From NCBI RefSeq assembly GCF_009184865.1, contig NZ_CP045096.1:9362001-9426000 (forward strand): 64,000 nucleotides of DNA, given 5' to 3'. Shown in pieces: positions 34,180-42,987 of this stretch. Each line of letters opens with the position of its first letter. Positions within the stretch are counted from its first letter, which is position 1. The notes below the pieces were generated by a model that worked only from the letters and a program-made list of their open reading frames with translations, was not told where the DNA came from and searched no databases. This stretch comes from Streptomyces phaeolivaceus. Its GTDB lineage: Bacteria > Actinomycetota > Actinomycetes > Streptomycetales > Streptomycetaceae. A program made the position numbers and the translations under genes.

Positions 34180-34656
34180 CTACTTCGTGGCGGTCAGCTC
34201 GGCGTTGGCCCGCTCGGTGATGAGGGTCAGTACGCGGCCGGCGACCGCCAGGTCCTCGGTCGGGATGTCGGCGTAGATCCGGGCGGAGAGGGGCGCCGTC
34301 GCGGCGGTGGACCCGGTGTGGGCCTCCAGCCCGGCCTCCGTGACCGTGAGCCGGGACGGCCGCTCCGGGTCCGGCGCCACGAGCTTCGCGGCGACCAACT
34401 CCTCGACGACGGCCCGTATGTCGGCCTCGTCGACCTTGAGGGAGTCGACGACCTGGCCGACGAGCGCGTCCCGCTCGACGGGTCCGTCGGCGATCGCGGC
34501 GAGCCGGAGGGTCACCGACTGCTGGAACGTCAGCCCGTAGCCGACGAGCACGTGCTCCAGGACGGCGCGGGCGGCGTGGTGGGCGAGGCCGATGACCCGG
34601 GAGTTGAGGGCGGGTGCGGGTGCCGTGGACATCGGAGTGGAGTTGGAGTTGGTCAT
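34180..34656 (-). CDS. MarR-like winged-helix protein (second gene of pair)
   Basis: 158 residues: LNSRVIGLAHHAARAVLEHVL, FQQSVTLRLAAIADGPVERDALV, DIRAVVEELVAAKLVAPD and LTVTEAGLEAH. The layout is that of a MarR-type winged helix with a long N-terminal dimer helix, more diverged than its neighbour. ATG at 34656 overlaps the stop of the MarR gene (ATGA), so the two are one operon under the palindrome at 35149. Confidence 0.75.
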   Translation of the reverse strand: MTNSNSTPMSTAPAPALNSRVIGLAHHAARAVLEHVLVGYGLTFQQSVTLRLAAIADGPVERDALVGQVVDSLKVDEADIRAVVEELVAAKLVAPDPERPSRLTVTEAGLEAHTGSTAATAPLSARIYADIPTEDLAVAGRVLTLITERANAELTATK

Positions 34657-35135
34657 GGCTGCTCCTTCTCGGGGGCGGTGGCCGGGGCGAGGGGTACGTC
34701 GAGCAGGGTGGTCAGATCGCGTGCGAGCTCCTCGGTCCGGGTGCCGTCGAGGCCGCCGAGTGGCTCCAGCAGCTGGTCCATCAGCCCCTGGACGACCTCG
34801 ATCGCACGCCGGGCCACCTCGCGTCCCTCCTCGGTGAGCGCCAGCCGTACGGCGCGGGGGTCGCGGGGGTCGCGGGTGCGTTCGAGGAGCCCCGAGGTCT
34901 CCAGGGCGCGGGCCAGCTTGGAGACGTACAGGGCCTCCAGGCCGGTATGGTCCGCGAGCTGCCGCTGACTCGGCCGCCGGCCGGCCCGGTGCATGCCGTA
35001 CAGCGACGCCACCAGCGAGTACTGCGCGTGCGTCAGCCCCAGCGGAGCGACCGCGCGGTCGACCGCGACCCGCCACTTCATGGACAGCAGCCAGACGAGA
35101 AAGCCAGGGGTCGCACCCCCGAAAGTCGAACTCAT
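34653..35135 (-). CDS. MarR family transcriptional regulator
   Basis: 160 residues. LGLTHAQYSLVASLYGMHRAG, SQRQLADHTGLEALYVSKLARALE (helix-turn-helix), RDPRDPRAVRLALTEEGREVA (wing). ATG at 35135. A perfect 17-base palindrome begins 14 bases upstream, a classic autoregulatory arrangement. It is followed by a second MarR-like gene; the two might form a heterodimer or act in series (inference). Confidence 0.9.
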   Translation of the reverse strand: MSSTFGGATPGFLVWLLSMKWRVAVDRAVAPLGLTHAQYSLVASLYGMHRAGRRPSQRQLADHTGLEALYVSKLARALETSGLLERTRDPRDPRAVRLALTEEGREVARRAIEVVQGLMDQLLEPLGGLDGTRTEELARDLTTLLDVPLAPATAPEKEQP

Positions 35136-35148
35136 GACTGATACCGTA

Positions 35149-35167
35149 CATGGCTACTGTAGCCATG
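35149..35167. promoter_or_regulatory. Palindromic MarR operator
   Basis: CATGGCTACTGTAGCCATG is a perfect inverted repeat with one central base, with an extra half-site GGCTAC at 35167-35172, just upstream of the MarR start at 35135. The adjoining ATTTTGTACGGG stretch is AT-rich for this genome and fits a promoter being covered by the repressor. Confidence 0.8.
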
Positions 35168-35331
35168 GCTACTATTTTGTACGGGTACGGGTACGGGTAG
35201 GTGTCCCTCGCTCGTCACTCCTCCGGGATCCGTGCCCGGTGACCGGCTCCGCGCCCTTTCTGAGCCAAGTGGCTCGGGGCGGGTCGGGGGATGGCTGACG
35301 GCGGGAGCCGGACGGGTCTAGGTTGTGGAGC

Positions 35332-36297
35332 ATGAGCAATCTTGATCGCGAGGCGGTGCCCGCGGTGTGCGGCGGTCGGGGCTTCGTGGTGGCCGAGCCG
35401 GTTCGTGAACTTCTCAGCCCGCGCCGGGTGCAGCTCGGCGAGTCCACCGAGGTGCGGCGTCTGCTGCCGAACCTGGGCCGCCGGATGGTCGGCGCCTGGG
35501 CCTTCGTAGATCACTACGGTCCCGACGACATCGCCGACGAGCCCGGTATGCAGGTGCCGCCGCACCCGCACATGGGCCTGCAGACGGTCAGCTGGCTGCA
35601 CCAGGGCGAGGTGCTGCACCGCGACTCCACCGGCAGCCTCCAGACGATCCGTCCGCGCGAGCTGGGCCTGATGACGTCCGGACGGGCCATCAGCCACTCG
35701 GAGGAGAGCCCCAAGTCCCACGCCCGCTTCCTGCATGGCGCTCAGCTGTGGGTGGCACTGCCGGACAGCCACCGGCACACCGACCCGCGCTTCGAGCACC
35801 ACGCCGAACTGCCCGTAGTCGCGGCCGCCGGCCTGAGCGCCACGCTCATCCTGGGTTCCCTGGACGGCGCGACGTCGCCAGGCACGACCTTCACCCCGAT
35901 CGTCGGCGCCGACCTCGCGCTGGCCCCGGGCGCCGATCTGCGTCTCCCTCTCGAACCGGACTTCGAGTACGCCGTCCTCGCCATGTCCGGCGAGGCCCAC
36001 GTCGACGGCGTCCCGGTCCTCCCCGGCTCCATGCTCTACCTCGGCTGCGGCCGCACGGACCTCCCCCTGCGGGCCGACGCGAACGCCTCCCTGATGCTCC
36101 TCGGCGGGGAGCCCTTCGAGGAGGAGTTGATCATGTTCTGGAACTTCATCGGGCGCTCCCAGTCCGAGATCGAACAGGCCCGTCAGGACTGGATGACGGG
36201 CACCCGCTTCGGCGAGGTGAAGGGCTACGACGGAGATCCGCTGCCCGCGCCGACGCTGCCGGCGGTGCCGCTGAAGCCGCGCGGAAGGGTGCGCTGA
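35332..36297 (+). CDS. Pirin family protein
   Basis: 321 residues with two cupin domains. VPPHPHMGLQTVSWLHQGEV and GRAISHSEES give the metal ligands (HxH, later His and Glu) typical of pirins. LPDSHRHTDPRFEHH and VYLG-like strands continue the fold. Bacterial pirins bind iron and some have quercetinase activity or act as redox sensors. ATG at 35332 with GGAG upstream. Confidence 0.92.
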   Translation: MSNLDREAVPAVCGGRGFVVAEPVRELLSPRRVQLGESTEVRRLLPNLGRRMVGAWAFVDHYGPDDIADEPGMQVPPHPHMGLQTVSWLHQGEVLHRDSTGSLQTIRPRELGLMTSGRAISHSEESPKSHARFLHGAQLWVALPDSHRHTDPRFEHHAELPVVAAAGLSATLILGSLDGATSPGTTFTPIVGADLALAPGADLRLPLEPDFEYAVLAMSGEAHVDGVPVLPGSMLYLGCGRTDLPLRADANASLMLLGGEPFEEELIMFWNFIGRSQSEIEQARQDWMTGTRFGEVKGYDGDPLPAPTLPAVPLKPRGRVR

Positions 36298-36424
36298 ACT
36301 GCGTCGACTCAAGGGCGCGGTCGTCTGGGGTGGAACACCGATCGCGCCTAGGGAGATCCCTGCCTCGCGGTGGCAGTGCCGGCCGATGCCTCCGCGGGGA
36401 GTGGACCGGCGGGTCCGGCGGGTC

Positions 36425-36610
36425 CCGCGTGACCAGGGGGAAGGAGTGCGCGACGACGTTCTTCAGGGCGCCGTCGGCGACCTTCCGGTCGAAGGGGTTG
36501 AGCGCGGCGGCGTGCAGACGGACGAGCAGTTCACCGGCGCCAGGCTCCGGGTCGGGCAGGTCCGTGAGGTGCGGCTCCGCGCCGAAGCCGGTGACGACGA
36601 CGGCCCTCAT
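36425..36610 (-). pseudogene. Zinc-type/quinone oxidoreductase (MDR), N-terminal fragment
   Basis: From ATG 36610 (overlapping the DUF2218 stop, ATGA) the frame reads MRAVVVTGFGAEPHLTDLPD, GELLVRLHAAALNPFDRKVADG and HSFPLV, the first 60 residues of a medium-chain dehydrogenase/reductase. The expected glycine-rich GxDGAG continuation is missing; from about 36425 the reading becomes Arg/Pro-rich without family features. About 80 percent of the gene is deleted. Confidence 0.7.
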
Positions 36611-36894
36611 GGCCGCTCCCAGGTGACCGTCAGTTCGTTGCGGCGGCCGAAGCGTTCGAGATGGCTGCCGACGACTTCCTGGATGGTGGCGAGCGTGGAC
36701 GCGTCGGGCGCGGTCACCTTGATCAGGAGGTGGTCCTCGGCGGGCTGGAGCAGGACATCGGTCTGCTGGAAGGTGAGGCGGTGGCCGCCGTCGGGGGTCT
36801 CCTCGGTGGGGATCTTCCGGCCGAAGTGCGAGGAGAGCTGCTTGGCATAGCGCGGGGCGGCGTCGGTGGTGGCGCGGCCGAGGGAAGTGGGCAT
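36607..36894 (-). CDS. DUF2218 domain protein
   Basis: 95 residues: RYAKQLSSHFGRKIPTEETP, DGGHRLTFQQTDVLLQPAEDHLLIKV and ATIQEVVGSHLERFGRRNEL. This is the DUF2218 pattern of small alpha/beta proteins with no assigned function. ATG at 36894. It opens an operon with the truncated oxidoreductase and has a TTCAAATTTGAA-type palindrome about 40 bases upstream. Confidence 0.85.
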   Translation of the reverse strand: MPTSLGRATTDAAPRYAKQLSSHFGRKIPTEETPDGGHRLTFQQTDVLLQPAEDHLLIKVTAPDASTLATIQEVVGSHLERFGRRNELTVTWERP

Positions 36895-36932
36895 GGGGAA
36901 CTCCAGGGGTGCGAGTGAACGAGGTGACCCTT

Positions 36933-36991
36933 GCTTCAAATTTGAAGCCGATCGCCGGTTCGATGATAGCCCTATATGCTTCAAATTTGAA
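36933..36991. promoter_or_regulatory. Pair of TTCAAATTTGAA palindromes
   Basis: GCTTCAAATTTGAAGC at 36933-36948 is a perfect 16-base palindrome; the same 12-base core TTCAAATTTGAA recurs at 36980-36991. Centres are 45 bases apart. They lie in the spacer between the DUF2218 gene (leftwards) and the 2-hydroxyacid dehydrogenase (rightwards), in strikingly AT-rich sequence with CCTATATGC between them. Likely a dimeric repressor's operator pair for the divergent promoters; no regulator gene is adjacent. Confidence 0.8.
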
Positions 36992-37033
36992 TCAAGACTC
37001 GGGTGGTGCCGGTCCGGCGGGCAGACTGTCCGC

Positions 37034-37999
37034 ATGACCCTCCACTGCGCTGTGCTGGACGACTACCAGGGCGCCGCCCTCACCATGGCCGACTGGAGCC
37101 CCCTCGCGGGCCAGGTCGAGGTACGGACCCTCCGCGAGAACATCACCGACCGGGACAGGCTCGCCGCCGAGCTGGCCGACTGCGAGATCGTCGTCATCAT
37201 GCGGGAGCGCACCCCCTTCGACGCCGAACTCCTGCGCCGACTCCCCGCGTTGCGCCTGCTGGTGACCACCGGGATGCGCAACGCCTCGATCGACCTCGCC
37301 GCCGCGCGGGCCCAGGGCGTGACCGTCTGCGGTACGGCGAGCAGCCCCACCCCGCCCGTCGAGCTGACCTGGGCGCTCCTGCTCGGCCTCGCCCGCCACC
37401 TCACCGCCGAGAACCGGGCGTTGCGCGAGGGCGGCCCCTGGCAGTCCACCGTCGGCCAGGACCTGCGCGGCCGCACCCTCGGGCTGCTCGGACTCGGCAA
37501 GATCGGCACCCGGGTGGCACGTGTCGCGGGTGCCTTCGGTATGGAGGTCCTCGCCTGGAGCGAGAACCTCACCGCCGAGCGCGCGACCGAGGCCGGCGCC
37601 CAACTGGCCGACAGCAAGGACGACTTGCTCCGCCGCAGCGACTTCGTCTCCGTCCACCTCGTCCTCTCCGACCGCACCCGCGGCCTGCTCGGCGAGCCGG
37701 AACTGCGCGCCATGCGCCCGCACGCGTACCTCGTCAACACCTCCCGCGCCGCCATCGTCGACGGCGCGGCACTGCTGCGCGCCCTGCGGGAGAACTGGAT
37801 CGCCGGCGCCGGACTCGACGTCTTCGAGACCGAGCCCCTCCCCGCCGACGACCCCCTGCGCTCCCTGTCGAACGTGCTCGCCACCCCCCACCTCGGCTAT
37901 GTCACCGAGCGGAACTACCGCACCTTCTACACGGAGGCGGTGGAGGACATCACGGCGTTCCTGGCCGGCACCCCCGTCCGACCGCTGACGGGCGGCTGA
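37034..37999 (+). CDS. D-2-hydroxyacid dehydrogenase family protein
   Basis: 321 residues. Cofactor motif TLGLLGLGKIGTRVARVAGAFG (GxGxxG) near 147-168, substrate Arg in NTSRAAIVDGAAL, Glu in AGAGLDVFETEPLP and His in ATPHLGYVTE. Oxidises or reduces a 2-hydroxy/2-oxo acid with NAD(P). ATG at 37034. Promoter region carries the paired TTCAAATTTGAA sites. Substrate unknown. Confidence 0.9.
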   Translation: MTLHCAVLDDYQGAALTMADWSPLAGQVEVRTLRENITDRDRLAAELADCEIVVIMRERTPFDAELLRRLPALRLLVTTGMRNASIDLAAARAQGVTVCGTASSPTPPVELTWALLLGLARHLTAENRALREGGPWQSTVGQDLRGRTLGLLGLGKIGTRVARVAGAFGMEVLAWSENLTAERATEAGAQLADSKDDLLRRSDFVSVHLVLSDRTRGLLGEPELRAMRPHAYLVNTSRAAIVDGAALLRALRENWIAGAGLDVFETEPLPADDPLRSLSNVLATPHLGYVTERNYRTFYTEAVEDITAFLAGTPVRPLTGG

Positions 38000-38173
38000 C
38001 GGACGACTGCACCGCCCCCCATCGCCGCCACCGCCCCCATCGCCCACTCGGCACCGCTCCTGTGACGCGCTCCACACGCATGCCCCGGAACTCGGTTCGC
38101 GGCCGTCCCGACTACTGCTTCGGTACGGCGCGATCCGAGTGACGCCGTACGACGTGACCTGGAGACGCGGTTG

Positions 38174-38458
38174 ATGGACGAGTCCCGGCAATCCCCCTTA
38201 CCCGGCGCGGGCGCGCCCTCGCGCCGAGCCGTGCCACCGCCCGCGCTCTGTGGCTTCCTCCTGCTGCTGGCGCTGATCTTCACCGTGTCCTACGCCGTGG
38301 GCGCCGCCGCCGGCCCCGTGGCACCCGGCATGCGCTCCACGACGACCAGCGATGACGACGGGGCGACGGAGAACACGGGCGGCTCAGACGGTACGGGCGG
38401 CACCAGTGACATGGACGGCATGGACGGCATGGACGGCATGGACGAGGGAGGCCGCTGA
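38174..38458 (+). CDS. Small membrane protein upstream of copper ATPase
   Basis: 94 residues. One hydrophobic helix (ALCGFLLLLALIFTVSYAVGA, about residues 25-45) and an acidic, Met-containing tail with four Met-Asp-Gly repeats (9-base units at 38411-38446). Methionine and aspartate could bind copper, but the repeat may just be slippage. Its stop overlaps the ATPase ATG (TGATG). I know no defined function. Confidence 0.6.
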   Translation: MDESRQSPLPGAGAPSRRAVPPPALCGFLLLLALIFTVSYAVGAAAGPVAPGMRSTTTSDDDGATENTGGSDGTGGTSDMDGMDGMDGMDEGGR

Positions 38459-40822
38459 TGGGCGCCGAGCCTGCGACCGCCCTGGTGATCACCGATCTGA
38501 CTGTCGGCGGTATGACCCGCGCGGCCGGTGTGAACCGGGACGAGAAGAAACTCGGCAGGCTGGAGGGCGTCACGGCGACCGTCAACCTGGCCACGGGCAT
38601 GGCGCGCGTGACGCATCCGGCGGGCATCGGCCCGGACGAACTCGTCGCCACCGTGGAGAAGGCGGGCTACACGGCCGCCCTGCCCGAGCCGCCCGAACGG
38701 GAGCGGAACGCGGACGACGGCGATGGCGATGGCGATAACGATGGCGACAGCGAAGGCGGCGATGCCGAGGCCGAGGAACTGCGCCCGGAGCGGGACCGGC
38801 TCGTCGTCACCGTCCTGCTCGCGGTACCCGTGCTCGTGCTGTCGATGGTGCCCGATCTGCAGTTCCGCAACTGGCAGTGGCTGTGCTTCACCTTCACCGC
38901 ACCCGTCGCCGTCTGGAGCTCCTGGCCCTTCCACATCCGGGCCGTACGAGGACTGCGGCACTCCGCGGCGACCATGGACACCCTGGTGTCGCTGGGTGTG
39001 GCGGCCTCCTTCTCCTGGTCGGTGTACGCCCTCTTCCTCGGCGGTGCGGGCGACCCCGGGATGCGGATGCCGTTCAGCCTGGTGCCGACCGCGTCGGACG
39101 GTACGGCGCACATCTGTCTCGAAGCGGCCGTCGGCGTACCGCTGTTCGTCCTCGCGGGGCGGTACCTGGAGGCGCGGGCCCGCCGGGGGACCGGTGCGGC
39201 GCTGCGGTCGCTGGCCGGCCCGCCGCCGAGGAGGTGTCGGTCCGCGACGCCGACGGCATCGAACAGCTCGTCCGCATCGAGGAGTTGACGGCCGGACAGG
39301 TCTTCGTCGTACGGCCGGGGGAGCGGGTCGCCACCGACGGTGAGGTGGTGGAGGGAAGCTCCGCCGTGGATCTGTCCCTGGTGACCGGGGAGAGCGAACC
39401 CGTCGAGGTCGGGCCCGGCTCGGCGGTGGTCGGCGGGGCCGTCAACGCCGGGGGTCTGCTGCTAGTCCGGGCCACGGCCGTGGGTGCGGACACCCAACTC
39501 GCCCGGATCACACGGCTGGTGACGGACGCTCAGGCCGGGAAGGCGCGCGCCGAGCGGCTGGCCGACACCGTGGCCGGGGTCTTCGTCCCGGTGGTGCTGG
39601 CACTGGCCGCCACCACGCTCGGGTTCTGGCTGGGCGCTGGCGCCGATCCCCAGGCGGCGATCACCGCCGGGGTGGCCGTCCTGGTGGTGGCCTGCCCGTG
39701 CGCGCTGGGCCTCGCCACCCCGACCGCGCTGATGGCGGCGACCGGACGGGGCGCGCAGCTGGGCGTCCTCGTCACCGGGCCGCAGGCGCTGGAGGGGCTG
39801 CGGCACATCGACGCTGTCGTCCTGGACAAGACCGGCACCCTCACCACCGGGCACCTGACCGTCGCCAAGGTCACCGCCGTACCGGACGGGCTCGGCCGCG
39901 ACACCGTACTGCGGCTGGCGGGGGCCGTCGAACAGGGCTCGGAACACCCCCTCGGCCGGGCCGTCGTCGCGTACGCGCGGCGGGAGACGGACGGGCGGAG
40001 GCGGAAGGACGGGGCGCAGGAGACCGGCGGGCGGCGGCTGCCGGACGTCAGCGCGTTCGTGGCGCTGGCGGGGCGCGGGGTGAGCGGTCGGGTCGAGGGG
40101 CGGCTCGTCGAAGTGCTCGCCCGGGCGACGAGTTGCCCGACGCCCTCGCCGACGCGCTGGCGGCGGCCGAGGCGGCGGCCCGCACACCCGTCGTGGTACG
40201 CGTGGACGGCACCCCCGAAGCGCTGATCGAGATCGGCGACGTCCTACGCCCCGGCAGCTACCGGGCCGTCGAGCGGTTGCGCGGACTGGGCGTACGGCCG
40301 GTGCTCGCCACCGGCGACCGCGAGGCACCCGCCCGAGCCGTCGCCTCCGCGCTGGGCATCGACGAGGTGCACGCCTGCCGCACCCCCGAGGACAAGGCCG
40401 AACTCGTCCTGGACCTCCAGGAACAGGGGTACCGGGTCGCGGTCGTCGGCGACGGGGTCAACGACGCCGCCGCGCTGGCCGACGCCGACCTGGGCATCGC
40501 CATGGGCACGGGTACGGATGTGGCCATCGGCGCCGCCGACGTCACCCTCGTCCGGGGCGACATCGAGGCCCTCCCGGACGCCGTCCGGCTCGCCCGGCGC
40601 ACGCTGGGCACGATCCGCGTCAACCTCGTCTGGGCCTTCGGCTACAACGTCGTCACCGTGCCGCTCGCCATGGTCGGCCTCCTCAACCCGATGCTCGCCG
40701 CGGCGGCCATGTCGGCCAGCTCGGTGCTGGTCGTCGCCAACAGCCTGCGTCTGCGCGCCTGGCGGCCCACCCGAGCCCATGCCCCCGCTCCCGCCCCCGC
40801 GACCCGGAGCCGTACCCGATGA
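38458..40822 (+). pseudogene. Copper-type P1B ATPase with two frameshifts and lost CxxC
   Basis: Three successive frames together encode one heavy-metal ATPase: HMA domain and first helices (38458 to about 39220), actuator, CPC helix and phosphorylation domain (about 39222-40120; VTGESEP, VACPCALGLATP, DKTGTLTTG, SEHPLGRAV), and the hinge and last helices (about 40121-40822; VGDGVNDAAALADAD). Each break fits loss of one base, near 39217-39223 and in the CCCGGG run near 40119-40123. The HMA motif reads GMTRAAGVNR where GMTCAACVNR is expected, so both metal-binding cysteines are gone. An acidic (Gly-Asp)n insert follows. The coding motifs of the core are intact, but the gene as written cannot make the enzyme. 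Confidence 0.85.
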
Positions 40823-41394
40823 CCGGTGGACCCCCGGCGGCCCCCGCCCGCCCCGAGACACCCCCGGCGGCCGAACGCGCCGCCGCTCCCTGGCGGCCGA
40901 GACGCCGCCGCCTCACCGACACCCTGCTCGCCGCCCTCGCCCCCGTCCTCGTCTGTGCCCTCGCCCTCAGCGGTCTGACCCTGTGGACCGTGTAAGGCAA
41001 CGCGGGCACCCCGCCGCGCATCGCCGTGACCGCGGGGCGGGTGTTCCTGCCGACCGGCGACACCCCGGAGACGGCGGCGTTCTTCCGGATCACCAACAGC
41101 GGGGGTTCGGCCGACCGGCTGCTGAAGGTGACCTCCGCCGACATCGACGGCGCCGGCGGCCTCAGCCGGCACCGTATGACCGGCACGGCCTCCGCCGTCT
41201 CCGAGACGGTGGCCTCGGTCGGCGTACCGGCGGGCGGCACCGTCGCCATGACCCCGACCGGCCTCGACGTGATCGTCCCGGCGAACACGGACTGGCGGTT
41301 CGGCGACCTCGTCGACTTCACCCTGCACTTCGAGCACAGCGGGACCGTGCGGGCCCTCGCCGTGGTGGACCGCCCCGGCGGGGCGGCCGAGTGA
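40819..41394 (+). pseudogene. PCuAC copper chaperone with premature stop
   Basis: ATG at 40819 overlaps the ATPase stop (ATGA). The frame gives a cytosolic lead, a membrane anchor (LLAALAPVLVCALALSGLTLW) and then TAA at 40993; the same frame continues without shift through GRVFLPTGDTPETAAFFRITN and LSRHRMTG to 41394, a PCu(A)C domain with the His-x-Met copper site. A single codon change would restore a 191-residue membrane-anchored copper chaperone. GTG or ATG starts after the stop would lack the anchor. Confidence 0.8.
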
Positions 41395-41675
41395 AACCGT
41401 GTCCGCCCCGGGCCGCGGTGTTCGCGGCCGTCTGCGTGCTGCTCGCCGCGCTCGGCCATCTCCTCTGCAACAACTGCAACAAGAACCCGACGCGCACCTC
41501 GCACGCGCGAACGCTCGCACCGAGGAGTCCCGTATGTCGAAGAAACGGCCGGTCGCCGTCGCCCTGGCCGGCGCGCTCTGTCTGGTCACCACGGCCTGCG
41601 CCGACGCGACCGGGACAGCGGGCGCGGGCGGCGGCGACGCCTCGGCGGCAGCGGCGGGGACGGGCTATCCGGTGA
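41391..41675 (+). CDS. Coupled ORF with signal-like start, probably truncated
   Basis: GTG at 41391 overlaps the chaperone stop (GTGA). It begins KPCPPRAAVFAAVCVLLAALGHLL, a secretion or membrane helix typical of small copper-locus proteins. After LLCNNCNKNP (about 41475) it becomes Arg/Pro-rich and overlaps the next gene's start. Probably the start of a further operon member whose body was deleted. Confidence 0.35.
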   Translation: MKPCPPRAAVFAAVCVLLAALGHLLCNNCNKNPTRTSHARTLAPRSPVCRRNGRSPSPWPARSVWSPRPAPTRPGQRARAAATPRRQRRGRAIR

Positions 41676-42574
41676 CCCTCGACAACTGCGGGGACTCCGA
41701 GAAGTTCACCGAGGCGCCGAGCCGGGTCGTCGTCATGAACGGCGCCTCGGTCGCCGAGGTCTCCACCCTGCTCGCCCTCGGCCTCGACGACAGGATCGTC
41801 GCCAACCAGCAGAGCTACGGCATGTCCGAGGTCGAGGGCCGGGCCGCGGCCATCAAGAAACTCCCCTCCGGTGACGTCAAGCTCAACGACGCCTACGACA
41901 TCCCGCGCGAGACGATGATCGGACTGCGCCCCGATCTGGTGCTGTCCACGACCTCGTACGGCTTCGACGAGAAGAACGGCTTCGCCACCCGCGAGCAGCT
42001 GAAGGACGTGGCCGCCCACTCCTATGTCTCCCCGCAGGGCTGCGACCAGGACACCTCGAGGATGACCGTCGCGGACAGCTACACGCTGCTGCGGGACATG
42101 GGCAAGATCTTCGACAAGGGCGACGAGGCGGAGAAGCTGATCGCCGCCTCGGAGAAGAAGATCGCCGGCATCACCGCGAAGGCGAAGGGCGAGGAGCAGC
42201 CCAAGGTCATGGTCCTCTTCTCCAACATGGCCATGGGCGGCAACGACTTCAGCTCGGTCGTCGCCAAGGGCGTCTACAACGACATCCTCGCCAAGGCCGG
42301 CGGCACCAACGCCTTCGAGAACGCCTCGAAGACCTCCTTCGCCGACCTGAGCAAGGAGAAGGTGGCCGCCACCGACGTCGACGCGCTCGTCGTCATCGGT
42401 TACAACGACCCCGACCCGGCGGCCTACGCCGAGAAACTGCTGAAGGAGTTCCCCCAGTGGCCGGCCGCGAAGAACAAGACGTACGTGGCCCTGTCGGACT
42501 CGATGTACCTCGGCCCGAGCAACGACCTGGCCGTGGAGAAGATCGCCGAGATGCTGCACCCCGACAAGGTCTGA
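41534..42574 (+). CDS. ABC transporter substrate-binding lipoprotein (Fe3+/B12 type)
   Basis: 346 residues. Signal peptide with lipobox ending LVTTAC, so it is a membrane-anchored lipoprotein. TLDNCGDSEKFTEAPSRVVV begins the periplasmic-binding type III fold; GLRPDLVLSTTSY and DVDALVVIGYNDP follow. It resembles the substrate-binding protein at 58.6 kb in layout (NCG and APxRVV motifs). ATG at 41534. It feeds the split permease and the ATPase at 48.1 kb. Ligand unknown; the neighbouring copper genes are suggestive only. Confidence 0.88.
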   Translation: MSKKRPVAVALAGALCLVTTACADATGTAGAGGGDASAAAAGTGYPVTLDNCGDSEKFTEAPSRVVVMNGASVAEVSTLLALGLDDRIVANQQSYGMSEVEGRAAAIKKLPSGDVKLNDAYDIPRETMIGLRPDLVLSTTSYGFDEKNGFATREQLKDVAAHSYVSPQGCDQDTSRMTVADSYTLLRDMGKIFDKGDEAEKLIAASEKKIAGITAKAKGEEQPKVMVLFSNMAMGGNDFSSVVAKGVYNDILAKAGGTNAFENASKTSFADLSKEKVAATDVDALVVIGYNDPDPAAYAEKLLKEFPQWPAAKNKTYVALSDSMYLGPSNDLAVEKIAEMLHPDKV

Positions 42575-42747
42575 GCGGTCCGCGGCTGTCCCTCGCCGTC
42601 GGTGTCCTCTCCGTCGTGCTCGTCGCCGTCATGGTGGTGGCGGTCAGTATCGGCGCGGTGAACATCCCGGTGGGCGAGGTGTGGCGGGTCCTGCTGCACC
42701 ACCTCACCGGGCGGGGCGCCACCGGCGATCCCGCGCTGTACTGGTGA
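42571..42747 (+). pseudogene. FecCD permease, N-terminal piece
   Basis: The frame reads GPRLSLAVGVLSVVLVAVMV, IPVGEVWRVLLHHLTGRGA and GDPALYW, then stops at TGA 42745-42747. This is the first helix and periplasmic stretch of a FecCD-type permease. Compared with the intact permease at 56.8 kb it breaks off just after the tryptophan that precedes the conserved RLPRVLL segment. No good start codon is apparent; an alternative start such as CTG overlapping the previous stop may be used. Confidence 0.8.
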
Positions 42748-42987
42748 AGGGGCAGTGTTTCAGGGCTGCACTATTCGATGTGCGTCAGCCGCGTACGGAT
42801 GAATGCGGACAGCTTCTGATGCACTGATGGAAGTTGCTTGGCCGTCTGCGGCCGGCCGATGGCAGGCGGCGGGCGACCGTAGCTGCAGTTGGCGGACCAG
42901 ACCGGCGGTACGCGCGGGTCAACCGCAACCCGCCGGACCTGGAAAAGCCTTCGACCGACCACACGCCGATCCGGCACCCTCCCCAGC

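Noticed and set aside
38877..40226. A complete shorter P-type ATPase beginning inside the frame-2 segment
   Set aside because: It would lack the first helices and the GDGVND hinge, which lie in adjacent frames.
41026..41394. A stand-alone cytosolic PCuAC protein starting after the stop
   Set aside because: The frame is the same as the upstream membrane anchor, and the domain normally needs an exported context. A nonsense codon in one gene explains it better.
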